Source of the DNA: Pyrrhosoma nymphula
Taxonomy: Eukaryota; Arthropoda; Insecta; Odonata; Coenagrionidae
NCBI GenBank assembly: GCA_963573305.1
Contig: OY754329.1
Location: forward strand, 47,388,417-47,452,416
DNA: 64,000 nt
Direction of reading: 5' to 3'
The notes under the pieces were generated by a model that worked only from the letters and a program-made list of their open reading frames with translations, had not been told where the DNA came from and made no database searches. Shown here in pieces: positions 1 to 10,200 of the stretch. Within the stretch, counting starts at the first letter, position 1, and each line of letters opens with the position of its first letter. The translations under genes were made by a program, and so were the position numbers.

Positions 1-2527
1 TTAGTACCATCCCCGACGTGGCAAGTAATTCTTGCATCAACGTTTTACGTACTTTTAATAACGAAAATGGCCTCACCTCTTGCTGACCGCTTCCATTTCC
101 TCCCTCCGTAGTCTTCCCCGTTGAATCCTTTTTCCTTTCACTCCACCTCACTCCTACACATTCTCTCTCTTTCTTCTCAACAATTTGCCAAACAAAAAAT
201 CTTCTTAATGCCCTCTTCTCCCTTGTCCAACACAAAAACTTCTTCATCCCACTCACGACGTATTACTCCTTTTTAGGCAATCGGGATTCAATAGCTTATG
301 CTCAATTCCTCAAATAAAGGGGCGTTTCCCTTCTCTAATGGCATGTTTTTCATCTCACTCTATAAACTACCGGGCCTTCGGTACTACCATTATTTCCGAG
401 GCACTCAGTCAGTTATCTTCAAGCATCTCGAGTGCCAACAAATATCCTATTGTACAATCGAGTGGTCTCACAAGCACCCTCTTCATCCGCACGGGTTAAC
501 TGGTGAGTGTGTTCCCTTGGCTATGCATCGCTGAACGGAATCGAGTTCTTGGCAAATAATGGTCAATTTATGCGTTCACTGAACCATACAAGGATACGAT
601 TCTGTCGAATGCTTCCAACACATTTACAATTTCCAACTTTTCCTTCAACTTCGATTTTTTATGCCTTATCCGTATATCTGGCAATTGGTTATTTCATTCT
701 CTCAATACCCTTCATTTGAGTTAATACTTCAATTTATATGTGATCCATTGAGCATGTCTTGAATAGTCCTAAAGTATTCTCTTCATCCTGAGGTTCCTCC
801 ATTAGAATTTATTGTCCTCGACCTGTTCAATAAAATAAGTTTTTATTGGGTAATATCAATATCTATTACCTCTCTAATGGTAATCTTTTGCAATGTATTA
901 AAAAACACACTGCTTTGAGATAATTTTGAACTGTCTTTAATTTTCTAGTGCCACGCCAGTGACTTTCTTGACGACAGACAAACTGCTGCAAAACCTTACG
1001 TGTATTGATGTGTAACTACATTCACTTTACCACGTATGTGGTTCGTATTAAGAGGATTGCTTGAGTATTTACCTAATCTTCATCCAAATAGTGTTCGCTA
1101 TGTAAAAACTCCTTTAAATAGAAGCGAGACAATCAAACAGCGCATAACACCATTAAATATTGTCAGCAAAGGCAGAAAAATACCAGTTAAAGAAAAAGGA
1201 GGCAATCGTCGATGTGGAGGGAGCATTCAAATTCCTCAACTGTTCAGTGGACGCATTATTAGGCTATTACGATTCAACATTTCGATGCCATTCAGCGATG
1301 AGTAGCAGAGGGAACTAACCCAACAGTAAACCCTTGCGGATGGAGAGTGTGCTTATGAAAGCAATCGCTCGAGCGAGAGGTTATTTTGTGAGTGCTCAGC
1401 ATATTTGAAGATAATTGCTGAATTGAAGATAAGGTAAGTGCCACGGAGGTAATGGTGGAAAACCCGAATTTTCGAGAACAGAATCAAAAGCAAGCCGAGC
1501 GGAAACGGATCCCCTTGGGGACCACAAGGGCAGAAACTATTGTCTTCCCGATTATATATAAAAAAGACAAAGAGTTGGAGGAGGAAGTTTATACGCCCAA
1601 AAAAGGTCAAAGAAGTGGCGATGGAGTGTTTTAAATATGGGTGGGAGGGTTTGGAGGGAAGTAATAGAGTCAGTTGAATAAGAGAAAGGGGAACGGATGC
1701 AGCAGGAATTCCGTTAAAATAGGTCCAGCAAGATGTGAGAGAAAAATTGCTGCGAAGATATGTTATAAGGTTCGGTACATTTGGAGCCTTATTCAGGAAA
1801 GATCCGACCTCGACCTTGACAAAGACGTGCGAGGGACGTTACAGCTGTCTGCTCAAAGGTAATTATATTTTGCCATAGTGATTTGCACCTCCGGGTTTTT
1901 TTATGAAACTTAGAACGGATGTCCGGAAGAAGAAAAAAATGTATTTTCGCAATTTTCTATTATCAATTAAATACTGTAAAATAAAGGGAAATTTTATATT
2001 AGATTCACTTCCACAATTTCTATACTGTGAGAAGGATTTAATTAGGATATTAAACGAGGCGAAGGGACTCCATGATGAAATAGTCACGAATCTTACCATG
2101 TCCGACGTCACAACAGTTGGCTCGCTCTAGTCTCATAATTGTGGGATTACGAACGAGGTTTCCTGACGTGGTGGAACCGGACGGTGACGCTCGTGAAGCA
2201 TGGTGATTGTGATCTGGTGGAAACTATTACGATGGCCGGACGTTGACGGCGCCATCAACGGACGATTGGCAAACCTTGTCAAAGTCTTCCCAAAACCTTT
2301 TCAAAAACTTTCTCGTCGGGCTACGTCAACGACCGCCGCTCAGAGGAGTGCTTTCTTCAATATTTACAACATTTCATTTAAAGATAGTCCATAGATTTCA
2401 GACAGAAGTTGACGCCCAAGCTTCCTTCAACACCAGAGTCGTTCTATTCAATATATATGTAGCTCTATCAAAGTAGGAAAACGATCGAGATATCGAACGG
2501 CCTTCGTCAGCGTCTACACTAATATAC
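1..2527. other. No gene recognised; left flank of LTR element
   Basis: I see no convincing exon, RNA gene or transposon here. Open frames are all shorter than 90 codons, overlap on both strands and have no domain I recognise. About 60-240 is pyrimidine-rich. The last four bases (2524-2527, ATAC) are one copy of the target duplication of the LTR element that follows. Confidence 0.6.
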
Positions 2528-3440
2528 TGTACTAGCCCCCCCCCTTATCAATTTCCTTATCACAGGGGTTCTAATAATTATTCTTTCACGCGGTCCTAAA
2601 CACGCGACGTTATATACTTGTATCAGCCCGACACACAAAAGGTACCCTTCACTTCATCACTTCTTACCTTGAGAGAGAGATCCTTTTGGTAGTCCTTGGC
2701 GGCAAAGGTTAATGGATTAATTCATGCACTAAAATGATACACTTGAACAGTACATATATTTATAATAACCCTTTTATTCTTTACTTATGAAACAAATTCA
2801 CTTTAGTTACTCAATTAATCAATATATGTTCCTTTCTCAAATATATTCGTGTTAATTTATAATGTTTGTTCTACTTCACCGTATATTGTACAAAGTGAAT
2901 TCCCGATACTCTATGCCCCAGTATCTGTTTATCGGATTCCTGGATCCTTCCTTAACACAGGACACTGGCGTTGGTAATTGCTGTCCAAAGCTGCTTACTC
3001 CCGGCAAATTATCACTGCAAAAACTCTCGTATGACATTCACTCGATAAACGTCTCTTGTGACTCCCTTGTTAAGAAGACGAAGAAGAAGAAGAAGCCTCG
3101 TTCCTTGTTTGACAATCCCTTTTATACTCTCTCATCTCCCCTCCTGTATGTTCTAGAACATTCCAGGTTTTCTCCCCTTCTCTCGTATCTGATAGGCTAT
3201 TCCCCTTTCATTATTATAAGTTTGTTTACGTAAACAGAAAATGGTATTGTTTAAAGTTGTTTTCATAACATAGACGGCATTGTTATAGTTTGTTTACGTA
3301 AACAGAAAATGGTATTGTTTAAAGTTGTTTTCATAACATAGACGATATTGTTGCCTCGCGGTAGCACGTGTTCCTAAAATATACACAATGGCGTCCTTAA
3401 TCGTATACTTATGCCAACACGGCCAAAATGGCGTGTTACA
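2528..3440 (-). repeat. 3' LTR
   Basis: This 913-bp long terminal repeat is almost identical to 7088-7999. It has nine C after ACTAG where the other copy has eight, and G at 3327 where the other has A (7886). It contains a 68-bp tandem duplication. No clear polypurine tract adjoins it: the minus strand just before it reads TTTTAATGGGGCTAA, only a short G run. Confidence 0.95.
3220..3355. repeat. 68-bp tandem duplication inside LTR
   Basis: Two head-to-tail 68-bp units (3220-3287, 3288-3355) each carry the palindrome GTTTACGTAAAC. The pair is also present in the other LTR at 7779-7846 and 7847-7914. On the minus strand it lies in the first quarter of the LTR, the U3 side, where duplicated units often act as enhancers. 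That role is inference. Confidence 0.85.
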
Positions 3441-4312
3441 TTAGCCCCATTAAAATAATGACTTGGAAATATAAGAAAGGAATTATTTTAAAGCCTTCAA
3501 ATGTAAACTAACGCGGCCCCAACGCCTTCAAACTTTAGCCTCCCTCTAAATAATGTCTGTGCCCAAGTATATTGTGTTACAGCAGAAATCACACATGAAT
3601 ACATTTATATCAATAAACACAATTACAAACAGCGTCTCCTCCTTTAACTCAAGACATATGATACACCATATAACAATATGGTCTCTTCCCTTTCTTCCTT
3701 GCTTGAAATAGGCAAATAACCAATGAAAATCTTATTCACGTAATTTAAAATCAAGAACATATTATATAAATCGACGTTATTAACTGAAACATTGAACGTG
3801 AATATAACGTGCAAATAATAAAACTGTCCATCTTCTTCTCAACATTCATTCTCACTTTTAACCCCTTAAAAACACTGGGTTATCAAAAGGCCATAATTCA
3901 CATTACACATATACACTTCACAGCACTTAAAGTTCCTTCAGGTGATACACTCTCCCTCCTTCCGGCTCAATCTACGTCCACGAGCCCATTCATACATAAG
4001 AAAACACGAATCAAATAATGGCAACATGACACTGAATATACACACATTGAGAAAAGATATCACGAAACATACATATTGTGCTAATCCACCTGCCGCCAAG
4101 TTCAACCTCTCTCTCTCGTTCGTAAGCTCCCCTCGCATGTCGGGCCCTGATACAATGTATATTATCGGTAAACAGTTCTCCCTTGCTTGAACGGATCAAA
4201 TTATAATGTTGCGGCGCTGGTTTCCTCAGTTTAATGACTGCGTGCTATGGTCAGTTGGACTACGGTCTTCTTCTCGTGTGCTCGTGTGATGTGAGTGATA
4301 CCAAGTGCTGTG
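3441..4312 (-). other. 3' untranslated stretch of the LTR element
   Basis: About 870 bp lie between the stop of the protease/integrase-tail frame and the 3' LTR. Only short open frames (under 85 codons) occur on either strand and none resembles an envelope protein: there is no signal peptide plus transmembrane arrangement. I see no clear polypurine tract longer than GGGG next to the LTR. Confidence 0.6.
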
Positions 4313-5323
4313 CTATTGTTCCCTATATGGTTTAATATTGCTGAAGTGGAAAGTGCCTCGTATTTCGTTCTTTTGTGGATTAAATACTACACACGTGGCT
4401 GGCCCTCGGAATTCTGAAATCTCATATGGACCTTCGTATAATGCCAGGAAGCTGTGATAAATCCCCCTTTGCTCATCGGATACCGGATTGGTACGTACTA
4501 AAACCTTATCACCTATTTTAAATTTCGCTCTCTTCCTTTTATCTTTCTTCCTTCTTCTCTCCGCCCGTTTTTCGCCTTTTTTTATGATATTTTCACGTAT
4601 CCTAAATATATCATTTGCGATCTTCTCGGAGTCACTTTCTTCTAAGCTTTGCTCTCGTGGTTCTTCCTCGCCATCCGTCTTCCCATATTCCTCGCTGGTT
4701 TCTATGTGCATGTTGTCATATTGTGCGTCCATTCGCATTTCCCTAAACTTACATGCGATCTCCTTTTTTCCTTCACTTAGGGTTATAATCCTGCGATCGT
4801 ACTCAATCTTCGCGGATAGTTGAGCTAATGTGTCCGTCCCGATTATGAATGGTTTGATCAGCTCCGGCACCACCGTGCAGGCCATATTTGTGGTGAATCC
4901 GTCTATCTCTATACTCGGACAGATCTGCCTCCTTATAATTCCACTTCTCCTTCCGACGGCTCCAGCTATCCGGATTCCTTTGACTGGTACCTCCAAAGCG
5001 TTTCGCAGTGCATTCTGATTCTCCCGATAAAACTCCTCGCTAATGCACGTTAGCTCCGATCCCGTGTCTATCAGTGCATTCACAGCCACTCCTTCCATTT
5101 GAACCCTAATCTCCGGGCATTTAATTACTTCCGGCCTATCCGCTTCTTTCTCCGTCAAGAAATCTCGAGGTGACTCAAAAACATTGCATATCGTTTCCTC
5201 CTCCGTGTGGGGTTCTATCTTCTCCTCTTGTGGTGGTGTCCGTTTTATTCTCACTTTCCGTATCTTTGCCCGTTGCTCCTTCGGTATGTCCCAGAATCCC
5301 TCTTCGTCTTCCGGCCTCGGCAT
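4313..5323 (-). CDS. Truncated Pol: aspartic protease fused to integrase C-terminal tail
   Basis: This 336-codon uninterrupted frame has a retropepsin at about residues 65-190. The catalytic triad is D86-T87-G88 (ALIDTGSELTC) and the second conserved strand is FIIGTDTL at 159-166. After about residue 195 the sequence turns acidic, then strongly basic (245-268). It ends in a typical integrase C-terminal barrel: FKIGDKVLVRT at 268-278, LYEGPYEI at 295-302 and a final SNIKPY. A normal Gypsy pol would have about 800-900 more residues of reverse transcriptase, RNase H and integrase zinc/DDE domains in between. All are missing, and the join keeps the frame. The first ATG is at 5323, but the frame is open up to 5383 and overlaps gag by about 34 nt in the -1 phase. 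Expression by frameshifting is therefore more likely than independent initiation. Confidence 0.88.
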   Translation of the reverse strand: MPRPEDEEGFWDIPKEQRAKIRKVRIKRTPPQEEKIEPHTEEETICNVFESPRDFLTEKEADRPEVIKCPEIRVQMEGVAVNALIDTGSELTCISEEFYRENQNALRNALEVPVKGIRIAGAVGRRSGIIRRQICPSIEIDGFTTNMACTVVPELIKPFIIGTDTLAQLSAKIEYDRRIITLSEGKKEIACKFREMRMDAQYDNMHIETSEEYGKTDGEEEPREQSLEESDSEKIANDIFRIRENIIKKGEKRAERRRKKDKRKRAKFKIGDKVLVRTNPVSDEQRGIYHSFLALYEGPYEISEFRGPATCVVFNPQKNEIRGTFHFSNIKPYREQ

Positions 5324-5390
5324 GTTGGGACCTTCGTCATGCTTTGCCGCTAATAGTTTTCCTGCTCCGGTTTCCCTGCGGCGTTACTTT
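5324..5390 (-). promoter_or_regulatory. gag/pol overlap, candidate -1 frameshift region
   Basis: On the minus strand the pol frame is open from 5383 while gag runs to its TAG at 5352-5350. The frames differ by -1, the usual arrangement for retroelement Gag-Pol. The last gag codons, GAG CAG GAA AAC TAT TAG, hold G GAA AAC, which resembles a slippery heptamer but lacks the canonical three identical first bases. A downstream pseudoknot was not established. Confidence 0.4.
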
Positions 5391-6990
5391 CTTCCGCCAT
5401 CATGGAATTGACAGGGCGCTCTCTCATCGGTGGGCGCGCCTCCGCCATATTGTTTTGTCCTCGGCGTCGATCAGCTGGTCTCTCGCCCGGCCGTTGAGAG
5501 TATCCCTCGCCGCGAAAGTTATCGTCTCTCCGTCCGTCTCTCTGCTGGCTCGACGCTTGCCACTCTCGTGGTTGTGACCTCTTCGAGTCCCATCTGTACT
5601 GCTGGTTGTGTTGGGATGTGTCTTCCGGTGTCCTCCACGTACGGTCTCCATGGGTCCTTGGGTATTGGTCTCCCCATCTTCGGTGTCCAGTCGCCTCGGA
5701 GTTTCCGTCCTCTCGCGGTATGTTATCATAGCGGGCCAATAACGTCAAGAATTGCGGGATTGTATTTACATTATTTGAAATCATGCCGACGCTTACTTCC
5801 ATGCCAAAGTGTTTCTTGAGAATTAGAATGATCATTCCGTCCTCCATTGGCGGCGTCAACTCCCTCGCTACGCTAATTTTGGCCGTCGCATATTCTACTC
5901 GCGTGAGCCCTCCGTTCTCCTTGTATTTTCCCGTGTCGAAACTCCGTTTTATCAGCATTTGACGTTCATCTCCCCAAAACTGCTCCGTGAAAATAGCTTG
6001 GAAAGCGTTCACATCTTCATACAGGTGTCGGGTCGCAGAGAACCATTCCTCTGCTCTCCCAACCATTCCTTGTCTGATGACCTGGAGCATCATCTGGTCA
6101 GGTAACCGATATATCTCTTGGTATTCGCACAGCTCCTGTAGGTATTTCATGGGTCTTGATGTATGCCTCCCGTCGAACGTTGGGACCTTTAATTGTACCA
6201 TTCCCGCGGGTGCCGTTGTGACGTTAGGTCTCCTGCCTTCCTCACGCACGATGCGTCGGACTGCCTCTTCATCTAGCCCAGCTGCTTTTGTGGTGGATTG
6301 TTGTCCCAGCTCGTCCGCCATCTTCTTGAACCTTTCCTCCACGTTCTCATGCAAATTCACGTAACTCGCTTCTAACTTTCGGACCTTGAGATCGCTCGCC
6401 TCCAGCCTCGCTCCTACTCCGTTAATTTCTTTCGCGACATCTTCGCATAACTCTGCTAACGCCCCGTCTGTTTTGGCAAACCTTTCATCATAGCCATGTT
6501 CGAATGATGCAATAAGTTCCTGCGTCTGTCTATGTTCTCCTGCTATTTTTGCCATTTCTTCCAAAAGCTTTCTCTCTCTTTCGTCTGCTTCTTCCCTAAT
6601 TTGCCCCAACAATTCTGCATGTCTTCTCTCTTGCCTCTCAGCCATCTCCTCTAAGATCGTTCTATTTCTCTCTTGCCCTTCAGCCATCTCCTCTAAGATC
6701 GTTCTGCTTCTCTCTCGTTCTTCTTTTGCTTCTTCTGCCCTCTCTCTATCTCTTCTATCTTGTTCTTCTTTTAATTGCCTAAATAGCGCTTGCATCTCAG
6801 TTTCCACCGGTTCCTCACTATCGACCCTAAATTCATACGTGCTTATATCTATTCCCTCCTTTTCTAGCGTGTGTAATAATCGCTGCTGCAATTCTGGCTG
6901 GGTTCCCCCTACTAACAAGTCCCTCTCTCGTAATAATTGCCGTAGCTCTGCCGACTTCAGCTCCGGAAATTTCTTCATGTTGGCCGCCAT
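5350..6990 (-). CDS. gag: Gag with N-terminal SAP-like motif and coiled coil
   Basis: This is a 546-codon intact frame and should form the particle that packages element RNA. Residues 8-47 resemble a SAP DNA-binding motif (LKSAELRQLLRERDL, then ELQQRLL). Residues about 65-240 are highly charged heptad-like sequence predicted to form a coiled coil. They include a 14-residue unit present twice in tandem (RTILEEMAEGQERN / RTILEEMAERQERR; coding DNA about 6640-6720). Residues about 265-440 resemble the retrotransposon Gag capsid family (AEEWFSATRHLYEDVNAFQAIF). Residues 440-546 are Arg/Gly/Gln-rich with no CCHC zinc knuckle, so RNA binding may rely on the basic tail. The start is the first ATG after the primer site, 92 nt from the 5' LTR. 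There are no internal stops. Confidence 0.9.
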   Translation of the reverse strand: MAANMKKFPELKSAELRQLLRERDLLVGGTQPELQQRLLHTLEKEGIDISTYEFRVDSEEPVETEMQALFRQLKEEQDRRDRERAEEAKEERERSRTILEEMAEGQERNRTILEEMAERQERRHAELLGQIREEADERERKLLEEMAKIAGEHRQTQELIASFEHGYDERFAKTDGALAELCEDVAKEINGVGARLEASDLKVRKLEASYVNLHENVEERFKKMADELGQQSTTKAAGLDEEAVRRIVREEGRRPNVTTAPAGMVQLKVPTFDGRHTSRPMKYLQELCEYQEIYRLPDQMMLQVIRQGMVGRAEEWFSATRHLYEDVNAFQAIFTEQFWGDERQMLIKRSFDTGKYKENGGLTRVEYATAKISVARELTPPMEDGMIILILKKHFGMEVSVGMISNNVNTIPQFLTLLARYDNIPREDGNSEATGHRRWGDQYPRTHGDRTWRTPEDTSQHNQQYRWDSKRSQPREWQASSQQRDGRRDDNFRGEGYSQRPGERPADRRRGQNNMAEARPPMRERPVNSMMAEESNAAGKPEQENY

Positions 6991-7068
6991 CTTCTTTCTT
7001 CACTCCTTCGGGATGATCCTCCTTCTCTCCGGTTCTCGTGGTCTCACCTAATGAGTAGTCAGGCCCTA

Positions 7069-7082
7069 CACGTTGGGCGCCA
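7069..7082 (-). promoter_or_regulatory. Primer binding site, tRNA-Lys type
   Basis: On the minus strand, 5 nt after the end of the 5' LTR, the sequence TGGCGCCCAACGTG matches the first 14 bases of the well-known site complementary to the 3' end of tRNA-Lys. The match decays after that (TAGGGC instead of GGGC). This fixes the element's orientation and the 5' LTR boundary. Confidence 0.85.
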
Positions 7083-7087
7083 ATTAA

Positions 7088-7999
7088 TGTACTAGCCCCC
7101 CCCTTATCAATTTCCTTATCACAGGGGTTCTAATAATTATTCTTTCACGCGGTCCTAAACACGCGACGTTATATACTTGTATCAGCCCGACACACAAAAG
7201 GTACCCTTCACTTCATCACTTCTTACCTTGAGAGAGAGATCCTTTTGGTAGTCCTTGGCGGCAAAGGTTAATGGATTAATTCATGCACTAAAATGATACA
7301 CTTGAACAGTACATATATTTATAATAACCCTTTTATTCTTTACTTATGAAACAAATTCACTTTAGTTACTCAATTAATCAATATATGTTCCTTTCTCAAA
7401 TATATTCGTGTTAATTTATAATGTTTGTTCTACTTCACCGTATATTGTACAAAGTGAATTCCCGATACTCTATGCCCCAGTATCTGTTTATCGGATTCCT
7501 GGATCCTTCCTTAACACAGGACACTGGCGTTGGTAATTGCTGTCCAAAGCTGCTTACTCCCGGCAAATTATCACTGCAAAAACTCTCGTATGACATTCAC
7601 TCGATAAACGTCTCTTGTGACTCCCTTGTTAAGAAGACGAAGAAGAAGAAGAAGCCTCGTTCCTTGTTTGACAATCCCTTTTATACTCTCTCATCTCCCC
7701 TCCTGTATGTTCTAGAACATTCCAGGTTTTCTCCCCTTCTCTCGTATCTGATAGGCTATTCCCCTTTCATTATTATAAGTTTGTTTACGTAAACAGAAAA
7801 TGGTATTGTTTAAAGTTGTTTTCATAACATAGACGGCATTGTTATAGTTTGTTTACGTAAACAGAAAATGGTATTGTTTAAAGTTATTTTCATAACATAG
7901 ACGATATTGTTGCCTCGCGGTAGCACGTGTTCCTAAAATATACACAATGGCGTCCTTAATCGTATACTTATGCCAACACGGCCAAAATGGCGTGTTACA
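7088..7999 (-). repeat. 5' LTR
   Basis: This 912-bp repeat is nearly identical to 2528-3440. It would supply promoter and transcription start for the minus-strand gag. A 123-codon frame on the plus strand of both LTRs runs antisense to transcription and is not regarded as a gene. Confidence 0.95.
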
Positions 8000-8159
8000 A
8001 TACTCCTCCTAGACTACGGAAGACTACGGAAAACCTAACGCCTTCGTCCGTTTCTGTCAAATCAGGAACCATCAACGATCGTAATCCCGCCATAAGCAAT
8101 ACATTGCACGGGTATCCAACCCACCATTGATTATGCTCGAAGGCCGGCGCAAAAAGCCC

Positions 8160-10200
8160 AATGGGAGTTGGTGAGAGAAATCACAGGGGAAAAGTCAAAA
8201 ATTGGGAAACCAATTGTGCTTAACCTAGAGGGAAATTAAATCACGAATCCTTCTGAAATCGCTAACACATTTAATGATTACTTTTTTCAGTATTTGATAT
8301 GGCGGAAGAAAATGCTTTAAACACAGGTTGATTTGACAACCCTTGTCCCATGAACAATATTCAGCAATCGTTTTTCATTGAACCTGTGTCCGTGAACGAA
8401 ATCTCCTCTGTAATCAAAACGCTTTCTACTAACAAATCCCCTGGAGTAGATGGCATCAGTGGTTATCTTTTGAAGGAATTGAATGCCTTTTTAGCACCAG
8501 TATTAAACCATGTCTACAATCTGAGTTTATCAACTGGTGAGTTCCCTTTGGAAAAGGGAAGGGAAAAAGTTCCCTTTTCCCTTTAAAGAAAGCGATAGTC
8601 ATCCCAGTGTACAAAAAAGGTGGCAAAGAAAAGCTGGAGAATTACAGGCCGATTTCATTACTACCAGTATTTTAAAAAATTCTTGAAAAGCTAATTAAGA
8701 AAAGACTGCTAAAGTTCTTCGATAAAGTGGGTTTCCTTAGTCATAGTCAATTCGGTTTTAGAAGTGGAGAGAGTGCTGAAGATGCGCTTAGAAATCATAT
8801 GCACAGCGTATACAGTGCAATTAACCAAAACAAGCGCACAGCCATCAGACATTTATTTAGACATCAAAAAGGCATCCGACTCCTTGAATCATGACATTCT
8901 CTATGGTAAAATGTATAACGCAGGAATTAGGGGCACCGCCCTGAATTGGTTTAGAAGTTATTTAAACGCGCGTATTCAATGTGTTTGGGTGGAGAATAGT
9001 TTTAGCGAAGACAAAATTATAAAGACAGGTGTCCCGCAAGGTGCTCTGCTTGGTCCTGTTATTTGTCTAGTGTATATAAATTATTTCTGTTCCTGTAAAT
9101 TTAATGGGCTTGTAACAGCTTTTGCCGACGACATAGCTTTATGTTTCGAAGATAACTCATGGGAAAATGTCAAAAGATAATTAGACAGCGACTTGAAAAT
9201 GCTTCGTAAATGGTTTGATTATAATATATAGCAGCTAAGTGATAAGACTAAGTATTTAATTTATGACTTATGTAACAGATCTAATGTAAACTGGAACTGG
9301 ATGCATCACACAAACAACTGTAACCTTATCAACTGTGAAAAATGAGTTGACATTGAACGTGTTACCAATTTGAAATACCTGGAAGTGAATTTGGATTCTG
9401 CGCTAACGTGGAACGTGCATATCGATGGTGTAGCATCAACCTTAAGGCAATTTCTAACCAACTTTTACTACTTACTTAATAAATTCCCATTATCCTTTTT
9501 AAGGCAGACATATTTTGCACTGGCTAACTCTAAATTTAGTTATGGATTGGTTTGTTGAGGTGGCACTTACAAGTGCACCATTAAACCTATTGTGGTGTTA
9601 CAAAAAAGAATTATAAGAACGTATACCTTCAATAATAGATTTCATCACACAATTCCACTTTTCCGCGCGTTACAAGTTCTACCCTTAGCGTATTTCTATG
9701 TGTTTTAAGTGTTGAAAAACTTTTTTTGCACAGTGGGCAATTGAATGGCACATCGCCCTGGCATCATAGGCGGAAACATCGCTTTCAATTCGATGTTCTA
9801 CCCCCTAGGCCACATTTGAATGTATTTCAGTTTTATTTATTTTGCCCCGAAAATCTTTAATCTACTTCCAATGGCAAATAAAATGGAAAACAATGTTAAC
9901 TCAAATTTCAATCAGGTAAAAAAATCATTATTTGAACATGGTGATATTGAAATACTATTTGCAAATGCCCATTAAATTGTTTGTTTGCAAGGAAATGATG
10001 AAAATATATGGAAATTGTGTATAATACTATTTCAAAGTGAACTATTTCATGTTCTTTTGCACGAATTTCTTGGTTACCCCGCACAGGTTTGAAATCTTTG
10101 GGGAAACCTAAATCTTCTCTATTTTCTTTTAAAATGTATTTTTAATGTAATTTTTATGTAAGAAGGAAGTAATAAATTATAAAATTATTATTTATTATAA
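8160..10200 (+). pseudogene. Dead 5'-truncated Jockey/CR1-type non-LTR retrotransposon
   Basis: Translated pieces line up in order with a non-LTR reverse transcriptase. There is an endonuclease-RT linker (WELVREITGEKS; NTFNDYF) from about 8160, then NKSPGVDGISGYLLKE, NYRPISLLP, QFGFRSGES and LDIKKASDSLNHDIL. These are followed by GVPQGALLGP, the active-site FADD (about 9121-9132) and a C-terminal RNA-binding tail to a stop near 9975. About 220 bp of AT-rich 3' sequence follow. Stops (for example at 8674) and frameshifts (about 8540-8590 and 8850) break it. The first shift coincides with a small inverted repeat in which AAAGGGAAGGGAA meets TTCCCTTTTCCCTTT. The endonuclease domain is missing. 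Exact clade and both ends are uncertain. Confidence 0.85.

Larger units (their letters stand above)
2528..7999 (-). mobile_element. Non-autonomous Ty3/Gypsy-type LTR retrotransposon, gag + protease only
   Basis: This is a complete 5,472-bp LTR element on the minus strand. LTRs lie at 7088-7999 (5') and 2528-3440 (3') and are flanked by ATAC at 2524-2527 and 8000-8003. The LTR ends are TG...CA when read on the minus strand. A lysine-tRNA-type primer binding site lies 5 nt inside the 5' LTR. Two open frames follow: a full gag, then a protease fused to an integrase C-terminal tail in the -1 frame. The region that should encode reverse transcriptase, RNase H and the integrase core is absent. The LTRs differ by one C in a homopolymer and one G/A change, so insertion was recent. 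Inference: it is copied in trans by an intact relative, as in plant TR-GAG elements. Confidence 0.93.

Noticed and set aside
2862..3233. 123-codon plus-strand frame, identical at 7421-7792
   Set aside because: It lies inside both LTRs and antisense to the element; its duplication reflects LTR identity, and no domain is seen.
3441..4312. Possible envelope gene of the LTR element
   Set aside because: No frame longer than 85 codons and no signal or transmembrane layout.
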